A stretch of 6,532 nt of DNA from assembly GCA_900765705.1 (NCBI GenBank), contig CAAFSR010000261.1, positions 1 to 6,532 of the forward strand, read 5' to 3'. Each line of letters begins with the position of its first letter. Positions within the stretch are counted from its first letter, which is position 1. The translations under genes and the position numbers were made by a program. Positions 5,855-6,532 of this stretch are shown piece by piece. Below the pieces are notes generated by a model. That model made no database searches. It was not told where the DNA came from and saw only the letters and a program-made list of their open reading frames with translations. Origin of the DNA: an uncultured Faecalibacterium sp. (GTDB taxonomy: Bacteria; Bacillota; Clostridia; Oscillospirales; Ruminococcaceae).

Positions 5855-6409
5855 TCACAAAAAATGCGTCAGCAGCTGTAGGGTACGGCTGACCGGCAGC
5901 CCCATGATGGTGTAGTAGTCGCCCTCGATACGGTCCAGCCACAGGGCTGCACGCCCCTGAATGGCGTAGGCGCCGGCCTTATCGTAGGGTTCCGGGGTGG
6001 CAGTGTAGCGCTCGATTTCCTCTTCCCCCAGCGGGAAAAAGGTGACCTTGCAGCTGTCCACAAAATGCTCTGCCCTGTCCCCTTTTGCAATACACACGCC
6101 GGTGTGCACCTGATGGGTCTTGCCGGAAAGGGCGCGCAGCATCCGCTTGGCGTCCTCGGCGTCATGGGGCTTGCCGAATACGGTGCCGTCCACATCCACC
6201 ACGGTGTCGCAGCCGATGACTACGGCCTCCGGGTGCTGCTTTGCCACTGCAAGGCACTTGCCAATGGCCAGCTGCTCCACCAGCTGCGCCGGGGTGGGGG
6301 CGGTAACGGCGCTTTCGTCAAAATCACTGACGCAGACTGTGAAATCCGTCGTGTACAGGGAGAGCAGCTCCCGTCTGCGGGGGCTGCCGGAGGCCAGAAT
6401 AATGCCCAT
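5855..6409 (-). CDS. maf: Maf family nucleoside triphosphate pyrophosphatase (dTTP/UTP type likely)
   Basis: Maf proteins hydrolyse nucleoside triphosphates to monophosphates and pyrophosphate. The family acts in cellular nucleotide house-cleaning and, in Bacillus, has been linked to septum inhibition. From the ATG at 6409-6407 the protein has 184 residues, the usual length. It begins MGIILASGSPRRRELL, the diagnostic N-terminal substrate-binding motif (ASGSPRR, 6-12). It continues with DFDES (29-33), GCDTVV with the catalytic Asp69, VFGKPH with Lys80, and YDKAGAYAIQG (142-152), then GDYYTIMGLPVS near the end. GGAGG lies 10 bases before the ATG. A longer open frame runs 28 codons upstream, but that stretch overlaps dut and has no Maf character. 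The gene follows dut by 16 bp. The dTTP/UTP versus m7GTP subgroup is inferred, with less certainty than the family. Confidence 0.93.
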   Translation of the reverse strand: MGIILASGSPRRRELLSLYTTDFTVCVSDFDESAVTAPTPAQLVEQLAIGKCLAVAKQHPEAVVIGCDTVVDVDGTVFGKPHDAEDAKRMLRALSGKTHQVHTGVCIAKGDRAEHFVDSCKVTFFPLGEEEIERYTATPEPYDKAGAYAIQGRAALWLDRIEGDYYTIMGLPVSRTLQLLTHFL

Positions 6410-6425
6410 TTTCCGCGTTCCTCCG

Positions 6426-6532
6426 TTATCGACCGGTAGAGCCAAAGCCGCCTGCGCCGCGCTGGGTGTCGCCCAGTTCCTCGGCGGGCACAAAGGCGGC
6501 GGTGTACACCGGAGCGATGCACAGCTGCGCCA
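6426..6532 (-). CDS. dut: dUTPase, C-terminal end (5' part outside window)
   Basis: The last 34 codons are visible on the minus strand, ending in TAA at 6428-6426. The peptide opens with AQLCIAPVYTA, the family's beta-strand before the C-terminal arm, and ends RGAGGFGSTGR, which is motif V of trimeric dUTPases, the flexible glycine-rich arm that closes over the substrate. dUTPase cleaves dUTP to dUMP and pyrophosphate, keeping uracil out of DNA and supplying dTMP synthesis. The stop is 16 bp before the maf start, with the maf ribosome site in that gap, so the two are probably co-transcribed. Confidence 0.9.
   Translation of the reverse strand, partial: AQLCIAPVYTAAFVPAEELGDTQRGAGGFGSTGR

Noticed and set aside
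6410..6493. 28-codon N-terminal extension of maf
   Set aside because: It overlaps the end of dut in another frame. The family motif MGIILASGSPRR starts exactly at the ATG with a good ribosome site.

Overview
The window reads as a compact chromosomal stretch of a moderately GC-rich, low-redundancy Firmicute. Gene content, protein style and high GC3 suggest a Faecalibacterium-like member of the Oscillospiraceae (inference; no marker gene here fixes the genus). Seven genes are visible. Six lie on the minus strand and one partial gene lies on the plus strand at the left edge. No rRNA, tRNA, mobile element or CRISPR array was seen, and no stretch of 300 bases lacks a gene.

In transcription order on the minus strand (right to left): the C-terminal end of dut (dUTPase), maf (nucleotide pyrophosphatase), mreB, mreC, mreD, mrdA (class B penicillin-binding protein 2) and mgsA (methylglyoxal synthase). 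dut and maf are 16 bp apart, and both remove non-canonical or excess pyrimidine nucleotides. mreB has its own strong sigma-A type promoter (TTGAGA-17-TATAAT), with an inverted repeat over the -10 box and a hairpin in its leader. mreC, mreD and mrdA are closely packed (15 and 19 bp gaps). They encode the membrane partners of MreB and the transpeptidase of the rod (elongasome) complex for lateral wall synthesis. mgsA has its own promoter (TTGTAA-17-TATCAT) in an AT-rich gap.

At the left edge a plus-strand gene ends. Its visible part resembles the PP-loop region of the tRNA 2-thiouridylase MnmA, but it stops where MnmA would normally continue. It converges on mgsA across a strong two-part hairpin terminator.

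The points most worth checking are: (1) an intrinsic terminator plus structured leader between mreB and mreC, followed by a TTG start for mreC, which together would make much more MreB than MreC, MreD and PBP2; (2) a Cys3-His cluster in PBP2 at positions matching the Asp2-His-Cys zinc site of proteobacterial PBP2; (3) an operator-like repeat over the mreB -10 box; (4) the shortened MnmA-like protein; (5) substitutions at two active-site positions of MgsA; (6) the absence of min genes and rodA between mrdA and mgsA. I saw no wholly new system; this is mainly a housekeeping cell-shape locus with unusual regulatory detail.
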